From positions 1 through 64,000 of the forward strand of contig NZ_QNVV01000024.1 in the NCBI RefSeq assembly GCF_003384725.1: DNA of 64,000 bases, read 5' to 3'. The DNA is from Chryseobacterium pennipullorum. GTDB taxonomy: Bacteria > Bacteroidota > Bacteroidia > Flavobacteriales > Weeksellaceae. The notes under the pieces were generated by a model that was not told the origin of the DNA, did not search any database, and saw nothing but the letters and a program-made list of their open reading frames with translations. The position numbers and the translations under genes were made by a program. Positions 34,600-43,644 of the stretch are shown here, in pieces; within the stretch, counting starts at the first letter, position 1; every line of letters starts with the position of its first letter.

Positions 34600-36354
34600 C
34601 TATTTTTTTTCATCTTCCATTTCCACCTCATGCCGCAGCTGTGCCTTGTAAAGGGTAGCATAATATCCGTTCTTATCCAGCAGTTCAAGATGTCTGCCTT
34701 CTTCTACAATTTTACCGTGTTCCATCACAATGATCTTATCAGCTTTTTCAATCGTTGACAGCCTGTGGGCAATAATGATGGAGGTTCTGTTTTTGGTAAT
34801 TTTTTCTGTAGCTCTCTGAATCAGCTTTTCACTTTCATGGTCTATTGATGACGTCGCTTCATCCAGAATTAAGATCTTAGGATCGGACAAATAAGCTCTG
34901 AGGAAAGACAATAGCTGTCTCTGTCCCAGTGATATTGATGATCCTCTTTCGCTTACCACATAATCATATCCGCCGGGAAGCTGCTCAATAAACCGGTCCA
35001 CCTCAATCTCCCGGGCTCCGGCTTTTATTTTATCCAGCGTAATAGAGTCATCCCCAAAGGAAAGATTTTCAAAAATACTGCCATGGAAAAGGAAAACATC
35101 CTGCAGTACCACTCCGATATGGCTTCTGAGATTATAGAGTTCATAATCTTTTAGATCTACATCATCAATAAGAATCTTTCCGGAATTGATATCATAAAGT
35201 CTTGTAATAAGACTGATAATTGTGGATTTCCCGGCACCGGTCGCTCCTACAATAGCTACGGTTTCTCCCGGATTTACTTTGAAATCGATACCTTTCAGTA
35301 CCTCCTGCTTTTCATCATACGCAAAACGTACGTTATGGAATTCTATTTTACCGTCAAAATGATCTTTCCTTACCGTTCCGGTATTTGGCATTGAGTTTTC
35401 TTCATCCATCAACCCCAGCACCCTTTCCGCACCCACAATACCACGCTGGATATTGTTGAAACGGTCAGCAATCTGCCTCAGAGGGCGAATCAGCATAGAG
35501 ATGTACTGAATAAAAGCAATCACCACCCCGGCACTGATCGTAATATACCCTCCATAGAACAGGATAAACCCGATAAACAGGGAAGAAATTAGCTCTACTA
35601 CAGGAAAGAATAATGAGAAGATAAAAACGGTTCTCAGCAAAGCGCTTTTCAGCGTAATATTGATATCATCAAATTTTTTGAATTCGGATTCCTGCCTGTT
35701 GAACACCTGAATGATCGGCATTCCTGCCAATCTTTCCTGAACAAAAGAGTTTTGGGTAGAGGTCCAGTTTCGTTCGTCTCCGAAGGCCTTTTTAAGCCTC
35801 TTCTGAAAAAACCTTGTGATAACGACCATTAATGGTAAAATCGCCAGTGTAATATAGCTGAGATGCACATTGGTACTGAACATCATGACGAGAACAAATA
35901 CAATTCTCAGAATATCCCCAAAAACCATCAGGAAACCATCTGTATATACTGTGGCAATCGTTTCTACATCACCTACAGCACGGGTAACCAGCTGCCCGAT
36001 AGGCGTCTTGTCAAAAAATGAAGTTCTGAAGTAAATCAGTTTTGCATATAATCTTTCCCTGATATCACGGATGACATTCTGCGAGATAAAATTTGAAAAG
36101 TAAACCAAAAAGAAGTTTAATACTGTTTCAGCAAATACCAACCCTACCAAAATGTAGATATGCTTCATCATCAATGCCTTATCCTGCAGCTTTGTGATAT
36201 CATTATCCACTACTTCCATGGTAAGATATGGCCGGTAGGTAGAAACTATGGATAGTATGACGGAGATTACTAAAGTAAGGATGAACCAAGAACGAAACTT
36301 CATTCCAATAAAGAACAGCCTTTTTACAATTCCCCAGGTATCTTGTTTTTTCAT
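34600..36354 (-). CDS. ABC exporter, MsbA-like ATPase/permease half-transporter
   Basis: A 584-aa fused permease-ATPase. Six transmembrane helices occupy about 15-310 (ABC_membrane type, with GQLVTRAVGDVETIATVYTD coupling region). The nucleotide-binding domain (about 335-575) has Walker A VGATGAGKST, Q-loop VLQDVFLFHGS, signature SLGQRQLLSFLRAYLSDP, Walker B ILILDEATSSID and IIIAHRLST. It probably works as a homodimer. Lipid/drug export of the MsbA type is the likely role; no accessory membrane-fusion protein is nearby. The gene starts a leftward group but is separated by 200 bp from the next. Confidence 0.92.
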   Translation of the reverse strand: MKKQDTWGIVKRLFFIGMKFRSWFILTLVISVILSIVSTYRPYLTMEVVDNDITKLQDKALMMKHIYILVGLVFAETVLNFFLVYFSNFISQNVIRDIRERLYAKLIYFRTSFFDKTPIGQLVTRAVGDVETIATVYTDGFLMVFGDILRIVFVLVMMFSTNVHLSYITLAILPLMVVITRFFQKRLKKAFGDERNWTSTQNSFVQERLAGMPIIQVFNRQESEFKKFDDINITLKSALLRTVFIFSLFFPVVELISSLFIGFILFYGGYITISAGVVIAFIQYISMLIRPLRQIADRFNNIQRGIVGAERVLGLMDEENSMPNTGTVRKDHFDGKIEFHNVRFAYDEKQEVLKGIDFKVNPGETVAIVGATGAGKSTIISLITRLYDINSGKILIDDVDLKDYELYNLRSHIGVVLQDVFLFHGSIFENLSFGDDSITLDKIKAGAREIEVDRFIEQLPGGYDYVVSERGSSISLGQRQLLSFLRAYLSDPKILILDEATSSIDHESEKLIQRATEKITKNRTSIIIAHRLSTIEKADKIIVMEHGKIVEEGRHLELLDKNGYYATLYKAQLRHEVEMEDEKK

Positions 36355-36554
36355 TGTACGAATCGAAGAAAAGAATTAAAATAAAATTCTATGCAAAAAT
36401 AAGACTTTCTACATTGCCAGCCTTTACAACTTTGGAAATCATGATAGAAAATTTCAGATACCTTTCATTTACAATATGAATAGCCGGTATATTGATCAGG
36501 TTGTTTTTACTCCTGATTATTTTTACCAATCTGTGTGCCCTATTGACCGTTTTA

Positions 36555-36854
36555 TTACTGTTTATTCTTTTTCCAGCGTATATCCAGATAACGATATCCC
36601 ATCCATACAACAGCCAGTGAAAGGATCCAGCCCAGGATATTCGCGACGGTAAAACTATTGAAATCTATATCCTGCTCGTAATAATTAGGATCCATGATGA
36701 TGCCGAAAAGCCCATAGATAAGGCCAATGAAAAATTGCACTCCAATCCATAATGCCACCCCCAGAAGGCCGTACTTCCATGGGGTTTTACCATGGCTGGC
36801 AGCCAGCTTCTGATAAAAAACAAAGGTGATTATCGCAATTAAGATTGTAATCAT
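36555..36854 (-). CDS. Small membrane protein of unknown function
   Basis: A 99-aa protein with three hydrophobic segments (about 2-15, 28-52 and 68-88), so probably three transmembrane helices in the inner membrane. GKTPWKYGLLGVALWIGVQF and ILGWILSLAVVWMGYRYLDI are the clearest helices. It lies 11 bp downstream of truA on the same strand and is probably co-transcribed. Family not recognised. Confidence 0.75.
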   Translation of the reverse strand: MITILIAIITFVFYQKLAASHGKTPWKYGLLGVALWIGVQFFIGLIYGLFGIIMDPNYYEQDIDFNSFTVANILGWILSLAVVWMGYRYLDIRWKKNKQ

Positions 36855-36865
36855 TACTTTTATAT

Positions 36866-37597
36866 TTAAAACTCATACCCTACATCCACCAGATACAACC
36901 CATGTGCAGGAGCCGAAGTTCCGGCGGCATTACGGTTCTTATCCTCGATAACCTTACGCAGATCTTCCGGCTGCAGTTTCCCGGTCCCTATTTCTACCAT
37001 CGTTCCCACAATAGCACGGACCATGTTTCTAAGAAAACGATTGGCAGAAACAGTAAATTTCAGTTCGCTTCCGTTCTGTTCCCATTCTGCGCGGTACATT
37101 TTGCAGATATTGGTTTTATTATCGGTCTTTAATTTGGCAAAACTTGTAAAATCTTCATATTCAAACAAGATCTTGCAGGCTTTATTCATTGCATCAATAT
37201 CGAGCGGCCTTTTCCAGTGCTGCCAGGCAGATTCCTGGGTGAACGGATTTTTTACCAGTGAAATATAATATTCATAGGTTCTGAAGGTTGCATCAAAACG
37301 GGCATGGAAATTATCCTTTACCCTAAAAATCCTTTCGATGGAAATATCCGGCGGCAAAAAGCTGTTCAGCCTGCGGGGAAGTTCAGCATCAAGCACTTTT
37401 TCTGTATCAAAATGGGCAAATATTTTTTTGGCATGAACCCCCGTATCCGTGCGTCCTGCTCCGGTAGTTTTAATTTCTTCTCTTAAAATGGTGGAAAGTG
37501 CTTTTTCCAGTTCTTCCTGTACAGAAATGGCATCCGGTTGTATCTGATAACCGAAATAATTCTTTCCGTTGTAAGAAAATTCAATAAAGTATCTCAA
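36866..37597 (-). CDS. truA: tRNA pseudouridine synthase A
   Basis: A 243-aa TruA that isomerises uridines 38-40 in the tRNA anticodon arm. It starts at TTG 37597, giving MRYFIEFSYNGKNYFGYQIQ, the usual beginning of the family; the longer frame also begins with a TTG (37618). GAGRTDTGVHA carries the catalytic Asp. Later motifs are FHARFDATFRTYEYYI and FLRNMVRAIVGTMVEIGTGK, as expected. A non-ATG start is somewhat unusual and may lower expression. Confidence 0.95.
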   Translation of the reverse strand: MRYFIEFSYNGKNYFGYQIQPDAISVQEELEKALSTILREEIKTTGAGRTDTGVHAKKIFAHFDTEKVLDAELPRRLNSFLPPDISIERIFRVKDNFHARFDATFRTYEYYISLVKNPFTQESAWQHWKRPLDIDAMNKACKILFEYEDFTSFAKLKTDNKTNICKMYRAEWEQNGSELKFTVSANRFLRNMVRAIVGTMVEIGTGKLQPEDLRKVIEDKNRNAAGTSAPAHGLYLVDVGYEF

Positions 37598-37690
37598 TGT
37601 AATATAATAACTCCGCAAAATTACTTAATTTACTGAAATATTTGTTGAAAAGTCTTTGAGAATATTGTATCAAATCCCTATTAAAATCCT

Positions 37691-37698
37691 TATTTTTG
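37691..37698 (+). promoter_or_regulatory. Promoter element placed 7 bp before lpxK ATG
   Basis: TATTTTTG matches TAnnTTTG. A TTG at 37665-37667 lies 23 bp upstream, within the expected -33 spacing. The ATG is at 37706, so the mRNA would be leaderless or nearly so. Confidence 0.5.
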
Positions 37699-37705
37699 CA
37701 ATCGT

Positions 37706-38731
37706 ATGAAAAGATGGTACCTTTATCCTTTTTCCCTCGGTTATCATTTGGTAACGGGTATCCGGAACACCATGTATGATCTGGGAATTTTTAAATCGAC
37801 AAAATTCAAGACACCGATAATCAATGTCGGGAATCTTTCTGTGGGCGGAAGCGGAAAATCGCCTATGGTGATGTATCTTGCCCAGTATCTATCCAAGCAT
37901 TACAGAACCGGAGTGCTGTCACGGGGTTACGGTAGGTTAACCAAAGGGTATGAAGTCACCAATTACGAAAGCAATTATAAGATTGTGGGTGACGAAGCCA
38001 TGCAGCTTTTTGAGCGTTTCAAGAACCGTTTTGTCATTGCTGTTTCTGAGGAACGGGTACCGGGTGCTAAAAAAGTGATCGATGATATGGATCTTGAAGT
38101 ACTGGTACTGGATGATGCGATGCAGCATAGATCCATCAGGGCAGGCTTTAACATCCTGATGACCGATTTTAATGATCCTTTTTTCAAGGACTACCTTCTT
38201 CCGGCCGGAGACCTCAGGGAATCAAGAGCCGGGTCCAAAAGAGCAGACATCATTATGGTGAGCAAATGTCCTGATGAACTTACCGAGGAAACAAAAAGGT
38301 ATTATATCTCCAGGATCAGACCTTCCTATAAGCAGAAAGTCTTCTTTTCATCAATCGGCTATGACGAAAATGTATACGGTAAAGACAAAATGCTTCCGGA
38401 TAACAACCTGAATTATTATGATATTTTACTGATCACAGGAATCGCCAATCCGAAACCGCTTTTGGAGCATCTTGCAAAATTCTCCAAAAGAGTGAAACAC
38501 TTAAAATTCAGGGATCATCATAATTTCACCGATGATGATATTAAAAAAATTCTTGCAGAATATAAAAAGCTGGGAGAATATAAACTGATATTAACCACAG
38601 AGAAGGACTATGTCCGTCTGAAAACTTTTGACTATCTTAGAGAAATTGTTTACTACTGGCCTATCAATGTACTTATTGATAAAAAGGAAGAATTCAATCA
38701 AATCATCTTAGATTATGTTAGAAAAAATTAA
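37706..38731 (+). CDS. lpxK: Tetraacyldisaccharide 4'-kinase
   Basis: A 341-aa LpxK that phosphorylates the 4' position of the lipid A disaccharide at the inner membrane. NVGNLSVGGSGKSPMVMYLA contains the P-loop. VLVLDDAMQHRSIRAGFNIL matches the D-D-[GA]-x-Q-H segment of the family (A in place of the usual G). DFNDPFFKDYLLPAGDLRES and the ending with TTEKDYVRL also match. It overlaps the purine nucleoside phosphorylase gene by 17 bp, so the two are translationally linked; the pairing is common in Flavobacteriia but the functions differ. The promoter sits so close that the mRNA may lack a leader. Confidence 0.95.
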   Translation: MKRWYLYPFSLGYHLVTGIRNTMYDLGIFKSTKFKTPIINVGNLSVGGSGKSPMVMYLAQYLSKHYRTGVLSRGYGRLTKGYEVTNYESNYKIVGDEAMQLFERFKNRFVIAVSEERVPGAKKVIDDMDLEVLVLDDAMQHRSIRAGFNILMTDFNDPFFKDYLLPAGDLRESRAGSKRADIIMVSKCPDELTEETKRYYISRIRPSYKQKVFFSSIGYDENVYGKDKMLPDNNLNYYDILLITGIANPKPLLEHLAKFSKRVKHLKFRDHHNFTDDDIKKILAEYKKLGEYKLILTTEKDYVRLKTFDYLREIVYYWPINVLIDKKEEFNQIILDYVRKN

Positions 38732-39533
38732 AGAAACAGCTGATTTTATCAGGAACATCATCCACGATACTCCCGATTTTGCTGTTGTTTTGGGATCCGG
38801 ACTTGGAAAACTGCAGAATGAAGTGGAACCGATCCATATTTTAGAATACAAAGATATTCCCAATTTTCCACAAACTACAGTGACAGGACATAGCGGAAAG
38901 CTTATCTACGGCATGCTGGAAGGTAAAAAGGTACTGATGATGAGTGGCCGCTTTCATTACTATGAAGGACATTCCATGGAAACCGTTACTTTCCCTGTTA
39001 GAGTTTTCCATTTATTAGGGATCAAAAACCTCATCCTTTCAAATGCTTGTGGCGGGGTAAATCCTGCTTATCGTGTTGCTGATGTAGTCATTCTAAAGGA
39101 CCATATCAACATGATGCCTGAACATCCGTTACGGGGTCGGAATATAGATGAACTTGGGCCACGTTTTGTGGATATGAGCGAGCCTTACAATAAAAAAATG
39201 ATCGCAGTAGCGGAACAAATTGCTGCTGAAAACAAGATCAATATCCACCAGGGAATCTATGTAGCCCTTCAGGGACCTACTTTTGAGACTCCAGCTGAGT
39301 ATGGCATGATCAAAGCTATCGGCGGGGATATGGTGGGAATGAGCACCGTGCCTGAAGTAATTGTTGCCAGACACATGGGGATGGATGTCTTCTGCATGTC
39401 CGTGATTACTGATCTTGGCGGACCTGATATTGCCTTTGCCGTCTCTCATGAAGAAGTATTGAATGCTGCCCATAAGGCCATGCCCAATGTAATTACCGTG
39501 GTAAAGGGCCTGATTAAGCATTACCCATCATAA
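38715..39533 (+). CDS. Purine-nucleoside phosphorylase (trimeric type)
   Basis: A 272-aa purine nucleoside phosphorylase of the trimeric PNP/MTAP superfamily. It cleaves (deoxy)inosine or guanosine with phosphate to the base and ribose-1-phosphate. It has VVLGSGLGKLQNEV (phosphate site), TVTGHSGKL, SGRFHYYEGH, LILSNACGGVNP, LQGPTFETPAEYGM and VGMSTVPEVIVARH with the base-binding N/E region. Normal length. It starts inside the last codons of lpxK. Confidence 0.95.
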   Translation: MLEKIKETADFIRNIIHDTPDFAVVLGSGLGKLQNEVEPIHILEYKDIPNFPQTTVTGHSGKLIYGMLEGKKVLMMSGRFHYYEGHSMETVTFPVRVFHLLGIKNLILSNACGGVNPAYRVADVVILKDHINMMPEHPLRGRNIDELGPRFVDMSEPYNKKMIAVAEQIAAENKINIHQGIYVALQGPTFETPAEYGMIKAIGGDMVGMSTVPEVIVARHMGMDVFCMSVITDLGGPDIAFAVSHEEVLNAAHKAMPNVITVVKGLIKHYPS

Positions 39534-39693
39534 ATTAGCTCAGGTCAGCCTGTAAAGAAGAACTGATGCTATTTTTCAATATTTCAACAGAGGATTGTCC
39601 GGATATATACTCTTTGTAACGTTATAGACATTTTCAATCTTATAAATTTTTCCCAATTCACCAAAAATCAATCTCAGATTGCAATTCATTTTT

Positions 39694-39701
39694 TAGATTT
39701 G
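39694..39701 (+). promoter_or_regulatory. TAnnTTTG promoter element
   Basis: TAGATTTG, 20 bp ahead of the TlpA-like ATG at 39721. Confidence 0.5.
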
Positions 39702-39720
39702 TATCATGAAATTGTAAAAA

Positions 39721-40236
39721 ATGAAAAAGTTATTATTAATTTTTATGATAGGTGTTTTTGGATTAAGCTATTCACAAGAAGCACCAGCTGTTCTTAAAAC
39801 GGGGTTTTCAAAAGAAGCCCTGCAACAAAAACTGGAAGATGAAAACGGAAAATCAGTGACCATACAGCAGATTCTTGACCTGCATAAAGGAAAGGTTTTG
39901 GTGATTGATTTCTGGGCAGGATGGTGCAGAGACTGTCTGAAAGCACTTCCGAAAGCTGAAGAACTGGAAAGAAACAATCCCAATATTGATTTTGTTTTCT
40001 TATCTATGGAAAGATCTAAGGAAGGTTTTGACAAAAGCCTGGTACGATTCAATATGAAGGAGAAAGACAATTACTGGTTTGCTTCCGGTTGGAAAAATGA
40101 TTTCACGAATTACGTTGACCTCAACTGGATTCCCCGGTATATGGTTATTGACCAGAAATCCTCTATTGCAAAGTATTACGCCATATCTCCTGAAGATCCG
40201 GAAATCCAGCAGACCATCAACAGACTGTTGAAGTAA
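39721..40236 (+). CDS. TlpA/ResA-like thioredoxin-fold protein
   Basis: A 171-aa exported thioredoxin-like protein. The signal peptide covers residues 1-19 (ending GLSYSQ). DFWAGWCRDCLKALPKAEEL holds the redox site C69-R-D-C72, with a TlpA-type N-terminal extension and the cis-Pro region WIPRYMVIDQK. The enzyme probably reduces disulfides in the periplasm or serves in cytochrome maturation. A CRDC active site differs from the common CxPC of ResA. It stands alone behind its promoter element. Confidence 0.88.
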   Translation: MKKLLLIFMIGVFGLSYSQEAPAVLKTGFSKEALQQKLEDENGKSVTIQQILDLHKGKVLVIDFWAGWCRDCLKALPKAEELERNNPNIDFVFLSMERSKEGFDKSLVRFNMKEKDNYWFASGWKNDFTNYVDLNWIPRYMVIDQKSSIAKYYAISPEDPEIQQTINRLLK

Positions 40237-40310
40237 TTTGACACTTTAATTATTAATCAAAAAAGAAACAAGAAGTCTAATGTATTTAGATTTTTTTTAA
40301 ATGTACCACC

Positions 40311-40766
40311 ATGATCACGAGAGAAGCTACAGAGCAGGATTTAGAAATTCTTTTAGAATTTGAGCAGGGCGTTGTATCTGCAGAAAGGCCTTTTAACAGT
40401 ACCCTTATTGAGGGTAAAATTAATTATTATGATTTAAACAACCTGATGCAGTCTCCGGATGCCCTTTTACTTGTTGCTGAGGATCAGAACGAAATCATTG
40501 GCTCGGGATATGCTCTCATCAAAAAGTCTGAAAAAGACTACAACCGGTTTAAGGAATATGCCTATCTGGGTTTTATGTATGTATCACCGGAGCACCGGGG
40601 AAAAGGAGTCAACAAGGTGATTACCGATGAGCTTGTTAACTGGGCAAAATCACGAAATATTTCAGAAGTGCGGCTGGATGTGTATTCGGAAAACGAATCT
40701 GCCATAAAAGCATATGAAAAAGCAGGATTTGAACCTCTCCTTTTAACAATGAGACTGAAGGCTTAA
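40311..40766 (+). CDS. GNAT-family N-acetyltransferase
   Basis: A 151-aa acetyltransferase with the full GNAT core. It has a SPDALLLVAEDQNEIIGSGY strand and the acetyl-CoA pyrophosphate loop in YVSPEHRGKGVNKVI (R-G-x-G). It ends with RLDVYSENESAIKAYEKAGF, with Tyr in the general-acid position. The acceptor is unknown. It is a stand-alone gene, 180 bp before dinB. Confidence 0.92.
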   Translation: MITREATEQDLEILLEFEQGVVSAERPFNSTLIEGKINYYDLNNLMQSPDALLLVAEDQNEIIGSGYALIKKSEKDYNRFKEYAYLGFMYVSPEHRGKGVNKVITDELVNWAKSRNISEVRLDVYSENESAIKAYEKAGFEPLLLTMRLKA

Positions 40767-40888
40767 AAAAAGAAGCTTGATGATGGATGATGGAAGACAT
40801 TGAAGTCTTATAGACTACTTTCCTATCTTTTATTAACTTTCCGGTCAATGGGTCATAGTTTTTTTTATTGACCTCGTTAACTTCCCTC

Positions 40889-40905
40889 TTCCAGCTTCCC
40901 TTCTA
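40889..40905. repeat. Short CTTCC-type repeat
   Basis: CTTCCAGCTTCCC and the preceding GGATGATGGAAG-like sequence (about 40780-40795) resemble the GGAAGCTGGAAG repeats found between genes in Chryseobacterium; a related CAGCTGGAAGAAGG lies at 49179-49192. Confidence 0.35.
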
Positions 40906-40935
40906 TAAAAAATTTACCATCAATACAGGAATCCA

Positions 40936-40943
40936 TATCTTTG
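40936..40943 (+). promoter_or_regulatory. Promoter element 4 bp before dinB ATG
   Basis: TATCTTTG matches TAnnTTTG, and the dinB ATG is at 40948, only 4 bp away, predicting a leaderless mRNA. No -33 TTG is seen at the usual spacing. Confidence 0.45.
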
Positions 40944-40947
40944 TGAT

Positions 40948-42045
40948 ATGGATTTTTCTTTGCCGCTTCGTAAAATTATTCATGTGGATATGGATGCTTT
41001 CTATGCTTCTGTTGAGCAGCATGATAATCCCACGCTTAAAGGGAAACCTATTGCGGTTGGTGGGCAGCACCGTGGAGTTGTAGCAGCAGCCAGCTATGAA
41101 GCAAGGAAGTATGGCGTGCGTTCTGCCATGCCTAGCAAAACGGCCAAAGAAAAATGTCCGCATCTTATTTTTGTGCCACCGAGATTTGCCCGGTATAAAG
41201 AAATTTCGAAAAAAATCCGCGAGATTTTTTATGAGTATACCGATCTGGTAGAGCCCTTATCATTGGATGAGGCGTATCTGGATGTTACGGAGAATAAAAA
41301 AGGAATGGATTCTGCCAATCTGATCGCAAAAGAGATCCGTCAGAAAATATTTGAACAAACAGGCCTTACCGCATCTGCAGGGATTTCAGTGAATAAATTT
41401 TTGGCAAAAGTGGCATCGGATATCAACAAACCAAATGGCCAGAAAACAATTCACCCTGATAAGATGGAAGGCTTCCTGGAAGAGCTGCCGGTTGAAAAAT
41501 TTTATGGTGTGGGAAGAGTCACTGCCAACAAAATGTTCAGCCTGGGAATTTATAAGGGGAAAGATTTAAAGAAAAGATCCCGGGAAGAGCTCATACAGCT
41601 TTTCGGAAAATCCGGAAACCATTATTACAATGTGGTTCGTGGCATTCATACTTCTGAAGTAAAGCCTCACCGGATTCAGAAAAGCGTTGCTGTAGAACGT
41701 ACTTTTTTTGAAGATCTTTTCGATGAGCAGCAGATCAATGAAAAGCTGGACAGTCTGGCCCAGGAGCTTCATCAGAGATTACAGAAAAATAATATCCTGG
41801 GAAGAACACTAACTTTAAAAATCAAGTATAAAGATTTCTCTCTTTTTACCAGAAGCATGACCCGCGAAAATTATTTTATTTCTCCCGAACAGTATTTTAC
41901 GACAGGGAAAAAACTCTGGGAACTTCGCCCCTTCGATAAAGCGGTGCGGCTGCTTGGGTTGTCTCTTTCTCACCTCAATACGGAGGAGAAAAAACAGGTT
42001 TCTGTTCAACTAAAAATTCCGTTTGAGGAATTCGGTGATCAATAG
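40948..42045 (+). CDS. dinB: DNA polymerase IV
   Basis: A 365-aa Y-family translesion polymerase. The palm carries KIIHVDMDAFYASVEQ (first Asp), and LVEPLSLDEAYLDVTE (D-E pair). SAGISVNKFLAKVASDINKP belongs to the fingers/palm, two helix-hairpin-helix thumb motifs (EELPVEKFYGVGRVTANKMF) follow, and the little finger ends near residue 350. No C-terminal beta-clamp motif is obvious, although a short IPFEEF-like tail may serve. Full length. A promoter element is positioned for a leaderless transcript. No SOS box is recognised. Confidence 0.95.
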   Translation: MDFSLPLRKIIHVDMDAFYASVEQHDNPTLKGKPIAVGGQHRGVVAAASYEARKYGVRSAMPSKTAKEKCPHLIFVPPRFARYKEISKKIREIFYEYTDLVEPLSLDEAYLDVTENKKGMDSANLIAKEIRQKIFEQTGLTASAGISVNKFLAKVASDINKPNGQKTIHPDKMEGFLEELPVEKFYGVGRVTANKMFSLGIYKGKDLKKRSREELIQLFGKSGNHYYNVVRGIHTSEVKPHRIQKSVAVERTFFEDLFDEQQINEKLDSLAQELHQRLQKNNILGRTLTLKIKYKDFSLFTRSMTRENYFISPEQYFTTGKKLWELRPFDKAVRLLGLSLSHLNTEEKKQVSVQLKIPFEEFGDQ

Positions 42046-42085
42046 GCCTTTTTTCGTACCTTGTAGGAACCAAATCAGCAAATTT

Positions 42086-43558
42086 ATGAACCCAACAATG
42101 ATTCAGTTTTTCCATTGGTACTCTGAAGGAGATGGAAAATGGTGGAAAGAGGCCGAAAAACAGGCAGAATACTTATCAAAATCAGGAATCACCTCTGTAT
42201 GGTTTCCTCCGGCGTATAAAGGCACAAATGGCGGCTTTTCTATCGGCTACGATGCTTACGATCTTTACGATCTCGGAGAATTTGATCAGAAAGGAACAAC
42301 TCCCACAAAATACGGTACAAAAAATGAATATCTGAAAGCGATTAAGGCTTTGAAAAACCAGGGAATGGAAGTCATTGTAGATATTGTTCTGGGACATAAA
42401 GCCGGTGGCGATGAGCTTGAAAAATTTAAAGCAGTAAAGGTAGACGAGAATAACAGGGAAAAAGTAATTTCCGATGTCATTGACATAGAATCCTATACCA
42501 AGTTTACGTTTCCAGGAAGAGGAAAAAAATATTCCGATTTTGAATGGAATTTCACCTGCTTCAGTGGAGTAGACTATGCGGAAGGAATGGATTCTCACAT
42601 TTATAAGATCCAGTCGGAATATGGAAATGACTGGGAAGAAATGATTCATGATGAAAAAGGGAATTATGATTACCTGATGTACAACGATATCGAACACCGT
42701 AATCCGTTTGTACGCGAAGAACTGAACAACTGGGCAAAATGGTATTTCGACCAGACCGACTTTGATGGCGTACGATTGGATGCCCTAAAGCATATCTCAT
42801 TTGATTTTTATAAGGAATGGCTCACCGTACTGCGTTCCAATTCCGGAAAAAACATTTTTGCAGTCGGAGAATACTGGGCGCCTGGATACCTTCATCTGCT
42901 CCAAAAGTACATTGAGGTAACGGAAGGTTGTATGAGCCTTTTTGACAGTTCTCTTCAAAATAATTTTCATAATGCCTCAAAGGAAGGCGGCTCCTATGAC
43001 CTCAGGAGAATCTTTGATGAAACCCTTACGCAGGCAGATCCTATGCATTCCGTAAGTTTAGTGGCCAATCATGACACACAACCGCTGCAGGACCTGGAAG
43101 CTCCCGTAGAACCATGGTTCAAGCCCATCGCCTATGCCCTTATTCTGTTGAGAAAAGATGGCTATCCATGTGTATTTTACCCTGATCTTTTTGGAGCTCA
43201 TTATGTAGATAAAGACAGAGAAGGCAATGATCAGGAAATTTTCATGCCCAAAGTAGATGGTATTGAGGGACTTCTGAAAGCAAGAAAAGAGCATGCTTAC
43301 GGTAATCAGAAAGATTATTTTGAAGACGCCAACTGCCTGGGATGGGTACGTGAAGGGGATGATGAACATTCGGGCTGCGCTGTGGTGGTCAGCAATAAGG
43401 AGGCGTACCATAAGCCTATGGAAATGGGTGAAAAATATATAGGAAAGATTTTTTATGATGTTCTGGGAAGGTATGAGGAAAAAGTAACGATCGATGACAA
43501 GGGATGGGGAAATTTTCCGGTACCGGCAGGAAATGTGAGTGTCTGGATCGCAGAATAA
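42086..43558 (+). CDS. Cytosolic alpha-amylase (GH13)
   Basis: A 490-aa alpha-amylase without signal peptide. ATG 42086 (MNPTMIQFFHWYSEGDGKWW) is preferred over the longer frame. Catalytic residues are in DGVRLDALKHI (nucleophile Asp), IFAVGEYW (acid/base Glu) and LVANHDTQPLQ (third Asp), plus VIVDIVLGHKAGGD (region I). It matches the GH13_5 cytoplasmic amylase/glucan-maltotetraohydrolase group that degrades glycogen or imported maltodextrins. It is 40 bp behind dinB and may be read through from it. A long hairpin terminator follows. Confidence 0.94.
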   Translation: MNPTMIQFFHWYSEGDGKWWKEAEKQAEYLSKSGITSVWFPPAYKGTNGGFSIGYDAYDLYDLGEFDQKGTTPTKYGTKNEYLKAIKALKNQGMEVIVDIVLGHKAGGDELEKFKAVKVDENNREKVISDVIDIESYTKFTFPGRGKKYSDFEWNFTCFSGVDYAEGMDSHIYKIQSEYGNDWEEMIHDEKGNYDYLMYNDIEHRNPFVREELNNWAKWYFDQTDFDGVRLDALKHISFDFYKEWLTVLRSNSGKNIFAVGEYWAPGYLHLLQKYIEVTEGCMSLFDSSLQNNFHNASKEGGSYDLRRIFDETLTQADPMHSVSLVANHDTQPLQDLEAPVEPWFKPIAYALILLRKDGYPCVFYPDLFGAHYVDKDREGNDQEIFMPKVDGIEGLLKARKEHAYGNQKDYFEDANCLGWVREGDDEHSGCAVVVSNKEAYHKPMEMGEKYIGKIFYDVLGRYEEKVTIDDKGWGNFPVPAGNVSVWIAE

Positions 43559-43574
43559 GATCAAAATATCAATA

Positions 43575-43620
43575 AAAAGCATACATGATCCGAGTAACTT
43601 GTCATGTATGCTTTTCTTTT
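43575..43620 (+). terminator. Rho-independent terminator
   Basis: AAAAGCATACATGA pairs with TCATGTATGCTTTT across a 13-nt loop, followed by CTTTTTC. It ends the amylase gene and also lies just behind the leftward small peptide gene. Confidence 0.85.
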
Positions 43621-43644
43621 TCTATTAATCAGTTGATAGGGTTT

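Noticed and set aside
36389..36610. 73-codon leftward frame between ABC exporter and small membrane gene
   Set aside because: It overlaps the 99-aa membrane gene in another frame, and its product is not protein-like.
42182..42697. 171-codon frame opposite the amylase gene
   Set aside because: Antisense shadow of a GH13 gene with full catalytic motifs.
43058..43582. 174-codon frame opposite the end of the amylase gene
   Set aside because: Shadow frame; the real leftward gene here is the short double-glycine peptide at 43645-43809.
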